Shown here: positions 26,623 through 36,500 of the stretch, one piece after another
Layout: each line of letters starts with the position of its first letter
Numbering within the stretch: position 1 is the stretch's first letter
NCBI RefSeq assembly: GCF_023973165.1
Contig: NZ_CP099547.1
Coordinates: 1,116,001-1,180,000 of the forward strand
DNA length: 64,000 bases
Direction of reading: 5' to 3'
Source: Arcanobacterium pinnipediorum
GTDB taxonomy: Bacteria; Actinomycetota; Actinomycetes; Actinomycetales; Actinomycetaceae
Notes under the pieces: generated by a model
The model's input: the letters and a program-made list of their open reading frames with translations, nothing else
What the model was told of the DNA's origin: nothing
Databases searched by the model: none
Program-made: the position numbers and the translations under genes

Positions 26623-27450
26623 ATGAAACTACGTACCTATTTCACCACTGCCCTTGCCTGTGCACTTGCCCTTAGTGCATGCACATCGGGAACAGACACC
26701 GGCAAATCAGACGAAAACGAATCTGGAATCATCACCCTCACAGTGGGCGCCTCACCAGTACCCCACGCAGATATTTTGAAGTATGTCAATGACAACCTAG
26801 CTGCCGAAGCAGGGTTGAAGATCGAGATCAAAGAATACACTGATTACATTCAGCCCAATATTGCCCTCGAAGAAGGCGAATTAGACGCCAATTACTTCCA
26901 GCATGTGCCATATTTCGACACTGAAGTGAGCGAGAAAGGCTACAATTTCGAACATGGCGAAGGCATCCAAATAGAGCCCTACGCGGTATTCTCCCAAAAA
27001 ATCAAAGACATCAAAGACATTCCAGATGGCGGATCCATCCTCGTAAATAACGATCCATCAAATCAGGCGCGCGCACTCAAACTCCTCGAAAAGCTCGGAT
27101 TGTTTGAACTAGCAGATGTCGAAAACCCAACCATCCACGATTTAGCGAAGAATCCACACAACTACACACTTATCGAATCAGAAGCAGCTATTATTCCCGT
27201 TCAGCTACCAGACGTTGATATCGCTGTAATCAACGGAAACTACGCTCTAGATCATGGGTTAAACCCGGCAAAAGATGCGATTGCAATCGAAGATGGCGAA
27301 AACAACCCATACGCAAATATTTTGGCGTGGAAGAAAGATTCTCCTAAAGCCGAAGCCATTGCAAAGCTAGAGAAACTTCTCCATGATCCCAAGGTGGGCG
27401 AATATATCCGTCAAACCTATCCAGATGGTGAAATCATTCCGGCATTCTAA
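26623..27450 (+). CDS. metQ: Methionine-binding lipoprotein MetQ (NlpA family)
   Basis: Substrate-binding lipoprotein of the methionine importer. The signal peptide ends in a lipobox LSAC (Cys at 20), so it should be lipid-anchored outside the membrane. The mature part starts ITLTVGASPVPHADIL and shows the family's IALEEGELDANYFQHVPYF and ILVNNDPSNQARALKLL. The 275-residue length is typical. It lies 112 bp behind metI in the same S-box controlled operon and is closed by a strong hairpin. Confidence 0.96.
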   Translation: MKLRTYFTTALACALALSACTSGTDTGKSDENESGIITLTVGASPVPHADILKYVNDNLAAEAGLKIEIKEYTDYIQPNIALEEGELDANYFQHVPYFDTEVSEKGYNFEHGEGIQIEPYAVFSQKIKDIKDIPDGGSILVNNDPSNQARALKLLEKLGLFELADVENPTIHDLAKNPHNYTLIESEAAIIPVQLPDVDIAVINGNYALDHGLNPAKDAIAIEDGENNPYANILAWKKDSPKAEAIAKLEKLLHDPKVGEYIRQTYPDGEIIPAF

Positions 27451-27526
27451 ATAAAGAATCGTCACTGCATGGCACGTAGAACCCAAACTGGGCTTAACGA
27501 CAAACGAATTCTACCGCACATGCACA

Positions 27527-27566
27527 ACTTGGGGTGGGGGCTAAAACATTAGCCCCCACCCCAAGT
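27527..27566. terminator. Perfect 18-bp stem hairpin between metQ and putA
   Basis: ACTTGGGGTGGGGGCTAA and its exact complement flank AACA. It lies between the convergent metQ and putA stops, reaching to 3 bases from the putA stop at 27569. No U-run in either direction. It probably ends both transcripts. Confidence 0.86.
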
Positions 27567-27568
27567 CA

Positions 27569-30500
27569 TTACAAAACTCCGTCAAGAATGCGCGTATGAT
27601 CGCCAAAACGGTGGTTCGTTGCAGCAATTGCTTGTTCGCGGAAGAATGGCCGCAAATCTACTCGTCCATTACCTGTGAGAGGCTCAGCATAAATCGCAAC
27701 ATCGATCGAACCTTCAACGCCGCGAGCAATATCTGCCGCATTTTCTCCCACGTAACGGATACGAGATGGGAAAGCGGGTTCTGCGGTGAGTTTCTTCAAC
27801 CACGCCTCATGGGATTCTACCGTCAAAGCGATGCCATGACGATACAGTAGCACAGCAAAGGAACCTGGAATTTCCCCGGCAACTGATACCGTAATATCCG
27901 CACCGCCAGCTGCCGCACCCACTACCATGACAAGAGCTAGGTCCCATTCATGCCTATCTTCAATCCGGACATGAACTGAGGCTGGCTTATATCGCAAAAT
28001 GTTCTTTTCCACGCCCAGTTGTGAAACATCGATATCTGCGGTGTAACGTGTCATTAAAGCATGATCGACATTACGCACAGTGGCTTTGAACAGATCCTTG
28101 CGATGCGGTTCAACAGCGTGCGCGAGATCGAAAAGCTCGCCCATCATGCCGTTAGAAATATCTTCACGTACAATCTCCAGATCGCTAACAGAGTCATCGT
28201 TACGTGCACTGACATGAACCATCCCCAGCAAATGGTCCGGACCACCTGCTTTTGACCCAGTTCCCACCGAGGAACGCTTCCAGCCGCCAAACGGTTGCCG
28301 GCGCACAATCGCTCCGGTAATACCTCGATTAACATAGGCATTGCCAACCTGAACTCGATCTAGCCACGTTGAGATTTCATCGCCGTCAAGCGAATGGATA
28401 CCTCCGGTCAAACCGTAATCGACCCCATTTTGTAACTCGATTGCCTCATCGAGATCCTTTGCTCGCATGATGCCTAACACCGGACCGAAATACTCCGTTT
28501 GGTGGAACTCCGATCCCGGCGTGATTCCATAGCGAATACCAGGTGACCATAACCGTCCTGAATCGTCGAGCTGTTTGGGAGTCAAAAGCCACTTTTGACC
28601 GGGTTCTAGTTGCGCCAATCCACGTTCAAGCTTTCCAGCAACAGGCTCAATCACCGGGCCCATCTCTGCGTCAGGAGTATCTGGGTAGGCAACCACGAGC
28701 GAACGCGTCGCATCAACGATCTGATCCAAGAGCCGTTTCGAATCGGCCATAGAGCCAACCAAAATCGCCAACGAACAAGCCGAACATTTTTGACCAGCAT
28801 GCCCAAATGCCGACGTCACGATGTCTTTCGCAGCCAGATCAATATCTGCTTGTTCAGTAACGATAATGGCATTCTTACCTGAAGTTTCAGCAAAAATACG
28901 AAGATCTGGTTTCCACGAACGGAACAATTGAGCTGTTTGCGCAGAGCCCGTAAAAACCACCTGATCAACCTGGGTCACTAACGCGCGACCAGCATCAGGT
29001 AAATCATCTGGATGGATGTCAATAAGCTGGAGCACCTCACGCGGAACACCGGCATCCCACATTGCTTGGGCAACCAACGCGCCCGTACGACGAGCCTGTT
29101 CTGCTGGCTTGAAAACAACTGCAGAACCAGTAACCAAGGGTGCAGCTACCGATCCGGTAGCAATTGCAATCGGGAAATTCCACGGCGGCACCGCGGCAGT
29201 GACCTGCGCTGGTTGAATATCGACTCCGTCAAGAGTTTCTAACTCTTCGGCAAGATCTGCATAGTAATGACAAAAATCAATCGCCTCCGAGACTTCAATA
29301 TCACCCTCGTGAAGTATCTTGCCGCACTCATTACCTGCTACCGTAATGAAATCAGCACGCCGCTGCCCGATGATCTTTCCTGCCTTGCGCAAAATTGATG
29401 CCCGCTCGTGAGCCGGACGATCAGCCCAAGATTGGGCGGCATCTCGAGCTTGAGAAATTCGTTCAACGACTTCTTCTTCAGTGTGCACGCGAGCAGAATC
29501 AGCCAACTGGGTGCCTAAATCGTCTGTTGCCATGCGCTGGAAAATACTGCTTGCCCACGAAACATTTGCTGGCAACGACGGATCCGAATCAGCAACGTTA
29601 TGGAACGAGGTGACCAGTTCGACGTCGTCGACCCGGCGATCTTGAATACGTCGCGGGCCAAAACTAAGCTCTGGAACCTCGCCAATACCTTCTATCGGCA
29701 ACACCTTGCGCAACTGCTCATCAGCTTGTGGGAAGGCGCCTAACAATGCGGTGACGTAGCGTTGACGTTCGCGTTCAAAAACAGATACGTCATGGGGAAA
29801 ATCGAACACGCCCGACATGAAGTTCTCTTCAGCTGCCGACTCTTCAAGTCTGCGCACAAGATAAGAAATAGCGACGTCGAATTCAGCCGGATCAACAACT
29901 GGTACATAGTACAAGATAGTGCCAACATCTTCGCGCACAGCACGCGCCTGGTTGGTTGCCATGCCTTTGAGCATTTCGACGTCGTAGCCTTCAGTTATCC
30001 CCCGGGCTTCGATAAGCGACAACGCAAAACCTAAGGAGAACATATTATGGCCAGCTATACCTAAATGGACATTACGAATATGTTCACGGCGCAGAGCGTA
30101 TTCCAAAATACGCAAATAGTTGGCATCCGAGGCAGCCTTCGAAGGCTGAGTAGCAAGCGTCCAACCGTGCATCACTGCATCGACGCGTTCCATCGGCAGA
30201 TTCGCGCCTTTAACCAACCGGACCTTAATAGGCGCTCCACCGCCCGCTACTCGCTGGCTAGCCCACTGTTGAAGATCAACCATCGCTTCCAAAGCATCAG
30301 GTAGATATGCTTGGAGAACAATACCTGCAGAATAATCGTGGAACTGCGGCATCTCTAAAAGCTGTTTGAAAACGTCAATCGTCAAGTGCAAGTCGTGATA
30401 CTCTTCCATATCTAAGTTCACGAACTTCCCTAATTGATGCGCTTTGTGATAGAGCGGATAGAGACCTGCCACTGCATCTGCTACAGCCTTGTCATACCCC

Positions 30501-31078
30501 CAGGGGTTGTGCACACCCAAGACGGCTGAAACCTTGATAGATACGTAGTCGACGTCCTCGTGGTCGAGAAGATCCATAACTGCGCTGAGTCGCCGGCGTG
30601 CTTCCTTCTTTCCAAGCACTGCCTCACCCAACAAATTCAGGTTAAGCCGCGAGCCATCTTTGCGAAGCTGGCGAATTGCTGGTCCTAATTTCTTCGGGCT
30701 AGTATCAAGAACCAGGTCACCTACCAGGGCACGAAATACCCGAAACGCACTACCCACTACGATGCTGGGTGCTAAAGTTGCCATCTTTCCACCCACCATG
30801 GCCGGAAGCGACAAATACGCAGGCAAGAAATCGATCTTTTGAGTCGAGAGTTTTTCTAAATTCCGTGCCGCGACCTGTTTGTTTTCTGGGCGAATTACTT
30901 TGTCAACAAAATCAATCGTAAAATCTAAGCCACCTTCACAAGCAAGAACATCTGCCAGCAACTGACCGGCTCGATCAGTAGGTAGTTCCGCAGCTCGATC
31001 GGCCCATATTTTCGCCCGACGAATCGCATCTTGGGCGACGTGTGGAAGGTCAATATCGTTTTTAAGTGAAGTAACCAT
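27569..31078 (-). CDS. putA: Bifunctional proline dehydrogenase / glutamate-semialdehyde dehydrogenase
   Basis: Converts proline to glutamate in two steps: FAD-dependent proline oxidation, then NAD-dependent oxidation of the semialdehyde. The 1169-residue chain has the proline dehydrogenase barrel first (VKLVKGAN-like KVRLVKGANLPMERVD, LGIAGHNMFSLGFA), then the aldehyde dehydrogenase domain (about 530-980). The latter has the catalytic Cys in GHAGQKCSACS (Cys 765) and FAETSGKNAI for the glutamate. The last 190 residues form an actinobacterial C-terminal domain. No N-terminal DNA-binding ribbon-helix-helix is present, so it is not a repressor. It is divergent from putP. Confidence 0.96.
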   Translation of the reverse strand: MVTSLKNDIDLPHVAQDAIRRAKIWADRAAELPTDRAGQLLADVLACEGGLDFTIDFVDKVIRPENKQVAARNLEKLSTQKIDFLPAYLSLPAMVGGKMATLAPSIVVGSAFRVFRALVGDLVLDTSPKKLGPAIRQLRKDGSRLNLNLLGEAVLGKKEARRRLSAVMDLLDHEDVDYVSIKVSAVLGVHNPWGYDKAVADAVAGLYPLYHKAHQLGKFVNLDMEEYHDLHLTIDVFKQLLEMPQFHDYSAGIVLQAYLPDALEAMVDLQQWASQRVAGGGAPIKVRLVKGANLPMERVDAVMHGWTLATQPSKAASDANYLRILEYALRREHIRNVHLGIAGHNMFSLGFALSLIEARGITEGYDVEMLKGMATNQARAVREDVGTILYYVPVVDPAEFDVAISYLVRRLEESAAEENFMSGVFDFPHDVSVFERERQRYVTALLGAFPQADEQLRKVLPIEGIGEVPELSFGPRRIQDRRVDDVELVTSFHNVADSDPSLPANVSWASSIFQRMATDDLGTQLADSARVHTEEEVVERISQARDAAQSWADRPAHERASILRKAGKIIGQRRADFITVAGNECGKILHEGDIEVSEAIDFCHYYADLAEELETLDGVDIQPAQVTAAVPPWNFPIAIATGSVAAPLVTGSAVVFKPAEQARRTGALVAQAMWDAGVPREVLQLIDIHPDDLPDAGRALVTQVDQVVFTGSAQTAQLFRSWKPDLRIFAETSGKNAIIVTEQADIDLAAKDIVTSAFGHAGQKCSACSLAILVGSMADSKRLLDQIVDATRSLVVAYPDTPDAEMGPVIEPVAGKLERGLAQLEPGQKWLLTPKQLDDSGRLWSPGIRYGITPGSEFHQTEYFGPVLGIMRAKDLDEAIELQNGVDYGLTGGIHSLDGDEISTWLDRVQVGNAYVNRGITGAIVRRQPFGGWKRSSVGTGSKAGGPDHLLGMVHVSARNDDSVSDLEIVREDISNGMMGELFDLAHAVEPHRKDLFKATVRNVDHALMTRYTADIDVSQLGVEKNILRYKPASVHVRIEDRHEWDLALVMVVGAAAGGADITVSVAGEIPGSFAVLLYRHGIALTVESHEAWLKKLTAEPAFPSRIRYVGENAADIARGVEGSIDVAIYAEPLTGNGRVDLRPFFREQAIAATNHRFGDHTRILDGVL

Positions 31079-31230
31079 GAGGCTCCCCTTTGAACACTAC
31101 ATAATTGAGCTTGTTGTATATCAGTCAATATACTAGCAACTTTGTCTTTTTACTAAGATTTTGAATCTTTAATGACGACATTTTAGCCGATACGGTACTC
31201 TTAAAGATAATCAACCAGTGGGAGTATCAC

Positions 31231-32805
31231 ATGAGCGATCAGCAGTTCCAAATATTGTCCATGGTCATTTATCTACTCGCGATGGTCGGAATCGGCTTGT
31301 GGGCTTATCGAAAGAATTCATCCGTCGATGATTACATTCTTGGTGGACGCCAACTCCACCCCGCCGTCGCCGCTCTTTCTGCCGGCGCATCTGATATGTC
31401 TGGTTGGCTGTTGCTAGGGTTACCTGGAGCACTGTACGCCAACGGGCTCATCGAATCGTGGATCGCTATCGGTTTGACTATTGGAGCATGGCTAAACTGG
31501 AAGTTTGTGGCACCACGATTGCGCTCCTATACTGAGGTTTCACACAACTCAATTACTGTTCCTTCTTTCCTCGACTCCCGGCTACGCGATTCATCGCATA
31601 CGTTACGGATTGTCTCCGGAATCGTCATCCTCTTTTTCTTTACCTTCTATGTCTCCTCAGGCATGGTTGCCGGCGGCACATTCTTCGAAGCAGCCTTCGG
31701 CTTAGACTATCTAACCGGTATGCTCCTCGTTGCTGGAGTAACAATCTTATATACGCTCCTTGGTGGCTTCCTCGCCGTCTCGTGGACTGACCTCGTTCAA
31801 GGAATCATGATGCTCTTGGCACTCGTGATGGTTCCAGTCATAGGTTTGATCGCCGTCGGCGGACCGCACCAAGCTCTAGAATCTGCCGAAATAGTTAATC
31901 CGCATCTACAATCAATGACAGGTGGTAACGGTTTAACATTTACGGGAACGATTGCTATCATCTCGGCACTGGCATGGGGACTAGGCTATTTCGGTCAACC
32001 CCATATCATTGTTCGCTTCATGGCGTTACGTAAACCTTCACAAGCCATTGCTGCACGACGCATTGGCATCGGCTGGATGATAGTGTCCATTCTCGGCGCC
32101 ATGGGAACTGCACTGGTCGGAATTGCATACGCTCAACAATCGGGCCAAAAGCTCTTGGAAAACCCCGAACAAGTCTTTATTTACATGGGCCAAGTCCTCT
32201 TCCACCCGCTCATTGCTGGTTTCATGCTTGCCGCAATTCTGGCAGCAATTATGTCAACCATCTCCTCTCAGCTATTAGTCTCATCCTCGGCGCTCGTCGA
32301 AGATATCTACTCAGTGTTCTTCCACAAGGCAGTATCGCAAAATTATGGTGTGTTTCTCTCTCGACTAGCAGTTATCACCATTTCAGCCATTGCAGCTGTT
32401 TTAGCAATCTCCCCATCGGACACTATTTTGAAACTCGTCGCATTCGCGTGGGCAGGTTTCGGAGGTGCATTCGGCCCAATCATTTTACTGACGCTGTTCT
32501 GGCGTAGAATTACTACCTCGGGAGCCCTATCGGGAATGGTAGTTGGGTCACTGACCGTTGTGGTGTGGAGCAATATCTCTGGCGGTATTTTCGATCTGTA
32601 CGAAATAGTGCCGGGATTTATAGCAAATTTGATTGTCACGATTATCGTCTCACTACTTACCTACACCCCGTCTGAGATTATCGACGCAGAATTTAACGCA
32701 GCAGCCAAACTCTCCCGTGATTGGACTTCAAGTGCTGAGATTATCTCTGAGGTTCGGGCAACTAAAAGCGAAGATAGCTATCATCATCGTAGTACCCGCG
32801 AGTAA
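31231..32805 (+). CDS. putP: Sodium/proline symporter PutP
   Basis: Sodium-coupled proline importer of the SSS family with about 13 helices and 524 residues. Signatures include SVDDYILGGRQLHPAVAALS, ASDMSGWLLLGLPGALYANG in helix 2, and WAGFGGAFGPIILLTLFWRR. It is divergent from putA across a 152-bp promoter region with GGGAG before the ATG. The two genes make a complete proline uptake and catabolism pair. The 6-bp dyad CTAAGC/GCTTAG between the putP and pcp stops is too short to call a terminator. Confidence 0.95.
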   Translation: MSDQQFQILSMVIYLLAMVGIGLWAYRKNSSVDDYILGGRQLHPAVAALSAGASDMSGWLLLGLPGALYANGLIESWIAIGLTIGAWLNWKFVAPRLRSYTEVSHNSITVPSFLDSRLRDSSHTLRIVSGIVILFFFTFYVSSGMVAGGTFFEAAFGLDYLTGMLLVAGVTILYTLLGGFLAVSWTDLVQGIMMLLALVMVPVIGLIAVGGPHQALESAEIVNPHLQSMTGGNGLTFTGTIAIISALAWGLGYFGQPHIIVRFMALRKPSQAIAARRIGIGWMIVSILGAMGTALVGIAYAQQSGQKLLENPEQVFIYMGQVLFHPLIAGFMLAAILAAIMSTISSQLLVSSSALVEDIYSVFFHKAVSQNYGVFLSRLAVITISAIAAVLAISPSDTILKLVAFAWAGFGGAFGPIILLTLFWRRITTSGALSGMVVGSLTVVVWSNISGGIFDLYEIVPGFIANLIVTIIVSLLTYTPSEIIDAEFNAAAKLSRDWTSSAEIISEVRATKSEDSYHHRSTRE

Positions 32806-32830
32806 CCGAGCCTAAGCGCTCAGAACAAGC

Positions 32831-33478
32831 TTAGCGCAGGTGTTGGGCAACAACGCGGCATGCTATTTCAAGCGCCTGGGCGAGATCGTCAAAATCGAGA
32901 TTGTGGCGATCTGTTTTTGGCTCATGCGGCATATTCGCATCTGTTTCTCGGCCAACGCTGGCCACACCGCTGGAGCGTAGGGCTGGAACGTGAATGAAAC
33001 CAGCAGGGCCAGCGAACTGAGTCAAACTTGACCGAAAAACTGCATTGCATACGTATTGTCCCGCATCATCAGAAAGTGAGGCTGGATATCCGCCGGCAAC
33101 GAGTGCTTCGACGATATGCCCATTGGGTAGCCGTGAATGGAGAGTGTGCGGGCCACAATCAAGCTTTTCTCCGGTGGCAATATGGCCCGAGTTATCTGCA
33201 ATACTGGCGCGAGCACTATTTTGAGCTCTCATCTCGGGAGTGATATCGCAGCGCCCGCCCGCTTCACCTACACATATCACTGCGTCAGGCGCAATACTTT
33301 CGATCGCCTGGCCTAACATAGCCGGTCCCCGACCAAATTCAACGGGTAGCAATCGCCGCTCAATAACTAACTGCGCATCTGCGAGGCTGATCTGCTCTGG
33401 GAGGCGAGAGACAGCTTCCCAGCTCGCATTTTCCGTATCATTTCCAAACGGCTCAAAGCCGGTTATAAGAATCCGCAT
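32831..33478 (-). CDS. pcp: Pyroglutamyl-peptidase I
   Basis: Cysteine peptidase (C15 family) that removes N-terminal pyroglutamate. The start at ATG 33478 (MRILITGFEPFGND) gives 215 residues, the family length. The frame extends to 33553 but only through a hairpin. Catalytic residues are visible: Glu in VICVGEAGGRCDITPE, Cys in GQYVCNAVFRSSL and His in GFIHVPAL. It is convergent with putP, which fits a peptide and amino-acid salvage neighbourhood. Confidence 0.95.
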   Translation of the reverse strand: MRILITGFEPFGNDTENASWEAVSRLPEQISLADAQLVIERRLLPVEFGRGPAMLGQAIESIAPDAVICVGEAGGRCDITPEMRAQNSARASIADNSGHIATGEKLDCGPHTLHSRLPNGHIVEALVAGGYPASLSDDAGQYVCNAVFRSSLTQFAGPAGFIHVPALRSSGVASVGRETDANMPHEPKTDRHNLDFDDLAQALEIACRVVAQHLR

Positions 33479-33520
33479 GGAAACTAGTCTACTCTTGAAC
33501 TCCACTTGGCTCGTTATGAC

Positions 33521-33560
33521 GATAGGGTTGGTAGCCAACATCTTGGCTACCAACCCTATC
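33521..33560. terminator. Perfect 18-bp stem hairpin after the subtilase gene
   Basis: GATAGGGTTGGTAGCCAA and its exact complement surround CATC. It lies 17 bases behind the subtilase stop (33577) and 43 bases upstream of the pcp start, so it should end the subtilase transcript before pcp. There is no U-run leftward. Confidence 0.85.
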
Positions 33561-33576
33561 TATTCACATCATCACC

Positions 33577-36500
33577 TTAAAGGCGACGTGATCTTTGGTT
33601 GAGCACCATTCCTCCGGCAATCAACAGTGCGGCTAGAAGGATGAGATATCCAGAATATGAACCTGTGGTAGCGAGTTTGCCACTGTGGGTCGCGCTAGCA
33701 GTATTAGCTAGCGGGATAAGCGTCGAACCACTATGGGCGTTTCCAGGCTTTCCATTGGTTATATCTGTGATACCAGAACCATTGTTTGAACCGTCTGTGG
33801 ATGTATCGGTAGCACCATCATTGTCTGGATCTTGTCCGGGTGGAGTTGGAGCATCGTCTTTGACAGTAATATTAACGGTCAAAAGTTTGTGTGTTTCCAT
33901 ACCGTTGGGCTGGATAGCACGCAAAATAACGTTGTTCGTTCCCGGCACGAGCACAGTAGATGGATCGAGCAGGAAGCGAGGCTCTCCGCTACCACTACCG
34001 TCGCCCTTAATATCAGCCGATCCGTCATCAACGATGGAGAACTTTGCAAAAATCAGCTCGCTAACTAGATAAAAATTAGTTAGTTCTAGTCTAGTCAACG
34101 TTAGATCCACCGTATCTGGACCCTCGATGAGAGGCAAGCTATCAACGACGAACGTTACTGCTGAGGTCTTGACGTTGCCTGCAAAGTCGTCAGCTAGAAC
34201 CGTCAGTGTGTACAAACCAGCGCGCAGATCTCGCGTTGGAATTGGCACGGAGAGCTTTTGGTCGACGACGTTAGCTTCAGTTCCAGAAACAAACACTTCA
34301 TTTTCCACGCTCGGGCTTTCTTCCTGAGCCGCTTCATCTGGTGTATCTTCCTGACTACCTTGTAGCTGCGCATTCAGAGCAGTATCTGCATCGGCTTCTT
34401 CATCTGGTGCCAGGTCGCGAATCTCTCGTACATCAGCCATCAGATCTTCGATAGGACGCTGCGTGACGTTAATATCGGTAAAGAGGCGTTGTGTTGAGAT
34501 GGTAGTGCCATCGATATCCTTTAGCTCAACCTTCAAACTACGCAGATGAAGATCAGTTGCCGAAACATCGATTGGCTCTTTGTCTGCAATGACAGAACTT
34601 TCTACCAGTGCTTCTTCGCCGTATTGGGTTTGGAGCATTGGAGCTTCCTTATCGACCACGACCGGGTAGACACCAAGGATTTGATTTCCGAAACTATCAA
34701 TGACGGTAATAAGAACCTTATCTCCGTCTTCAACCTTGAGTGGATAAGTGAACTCACGTTCATTGGATTGTGGACCGTGCCCGGAGTTATTTTCCCGCTC
34801 TTCAACGGTGTCCTTATTGATTAAGAACTTATAGCCCCAACCATCGTCAGAGACTTTTCCAGAGAAGACTACCTCGCTGGTGGCCGTGAAGATCGAGCCA
34901 CCAACCGTCACTGGCTGATCGATGTGTATTTCTGGCACATTGACGTCAATGAGAAGCTTAAACCCATGTTCCTTGACCTTGACTGGCTTATCCGCAGTCT
35001 CGCCAGGAACAAAGATTTCGAGCCGGAAATCATTTTGTCCGGTACGTGCTGGAATATCGATAGCGAAAGTGCCATCTGCTGGATTAATCTGCGCTACTAA
35101 TGGCTCAGGTTCAACAACCTTGCCATCCTTAGCTTCTCCTGTCGGAACCAACTGGAGTTTGGCGATCAGTTCAGCATTGAGGGTGCCCTTGAGCTGGAAT
35201 ACCTTCGTCTCACGATCGTAATTGGTCGTATCGGTTGGAACCGCACAGATATCTATCTGTTCACTACATTGGGCGTTTGTTATTTCAGGAAGCGAAACCG
35301 TTGATGGGAAGCCACCGTCAGGCAATGGTGGTGGCGGAGGTGGAAGTACTGGTCCACCCGGCAAAGGCGGCGGCGGTGGAACCGGTGTATCGGCACCACG
35401 TCCTGCAATTGGAACCGCCTCTGAAATGCGCTGGGCACCATCGCTAGCCACAACAGTGACCGTCTGGGCGTCGTCTGAAACTTCAACGACTGCACTAAAC
35501 TCGCCATTTTCGTTGATTGTTGCAGGGACACCATCGACAAGGACAACCAATTGAGCTTGCGGATTATCATCGGTAATGGATCCGGTTAGGGTCACTGTGT
35601 TCTCAGAAATTGGCGCGGGTGAGTCAATGGTTAAGACCGGTGGTAGCGCATCATAGAACGGTGTTAGATCAAGCGCGCTCACCTGTTCTCCGGCAGCGTT
35701 GTAAGCTACGATCTTGATATCGTTATCGCCGGCAACTAGTGGTATATATTCATAGAAATTGCGGTCAACAATTTCAGTTTCAGTACCGTTAATAGTCACT
35801 TTGGCAACATCTTGCGCAACGTATCCGTCTACCACCAGCTTCGGACCGTCAGGTTCACCAAGGAAGGTGACGTATGGTTTAATCGGTCCAATTGGGCCAG
35901 CTTGGATATCATCTGCAAACGCAACGCTGATCTTGTCTTGCGGATTAAGAATATGTACCGCAGTAGCCACGTTAGCAGCCATATCGCCAGCGTTAACCAC
36001 AATGTGCTTGGTGTGCTCAGGAACCGCGACCCGGAATTCTGAGTCGGAATCACCTACTCGTTCTGCAATGAGATTGGTTTGCGAATCAGTATCGACAACG
36101 GGTAATACTTGGATTCCAGAACCAGAGTCATTGACGGTGAAGTAGACGTATCCTTCTGCTTCATCGTATCGTCCGAACGTAACTGTTGGTGTTGTGGTGT
36201 CAATACCAAATGGCAGTTGAGTTACTTGCCAGTCATATTCTGGTGACACGCGTGTCTTTACTTTAAAAATGTAGCGTCCGTCAGGAACGTTGGTGTAGGC
36301 GACATTTCGTGGATCGTAGGTCTGGCCGTCAAATCCATATCCGCTCGCGTTTTCAACGATGTCGTCGTTCGTCACGTTAGGACCTAAAGCGGCTTTGAGC
36401 GTGTAGCGACGTAGATCTTGCTGTTTGCCTGTGGTTTGGCGAATCGTGCCATCTTCGGATTCGATTTCGTATTCGACCTCAGCGGCATTTCGACGTACCA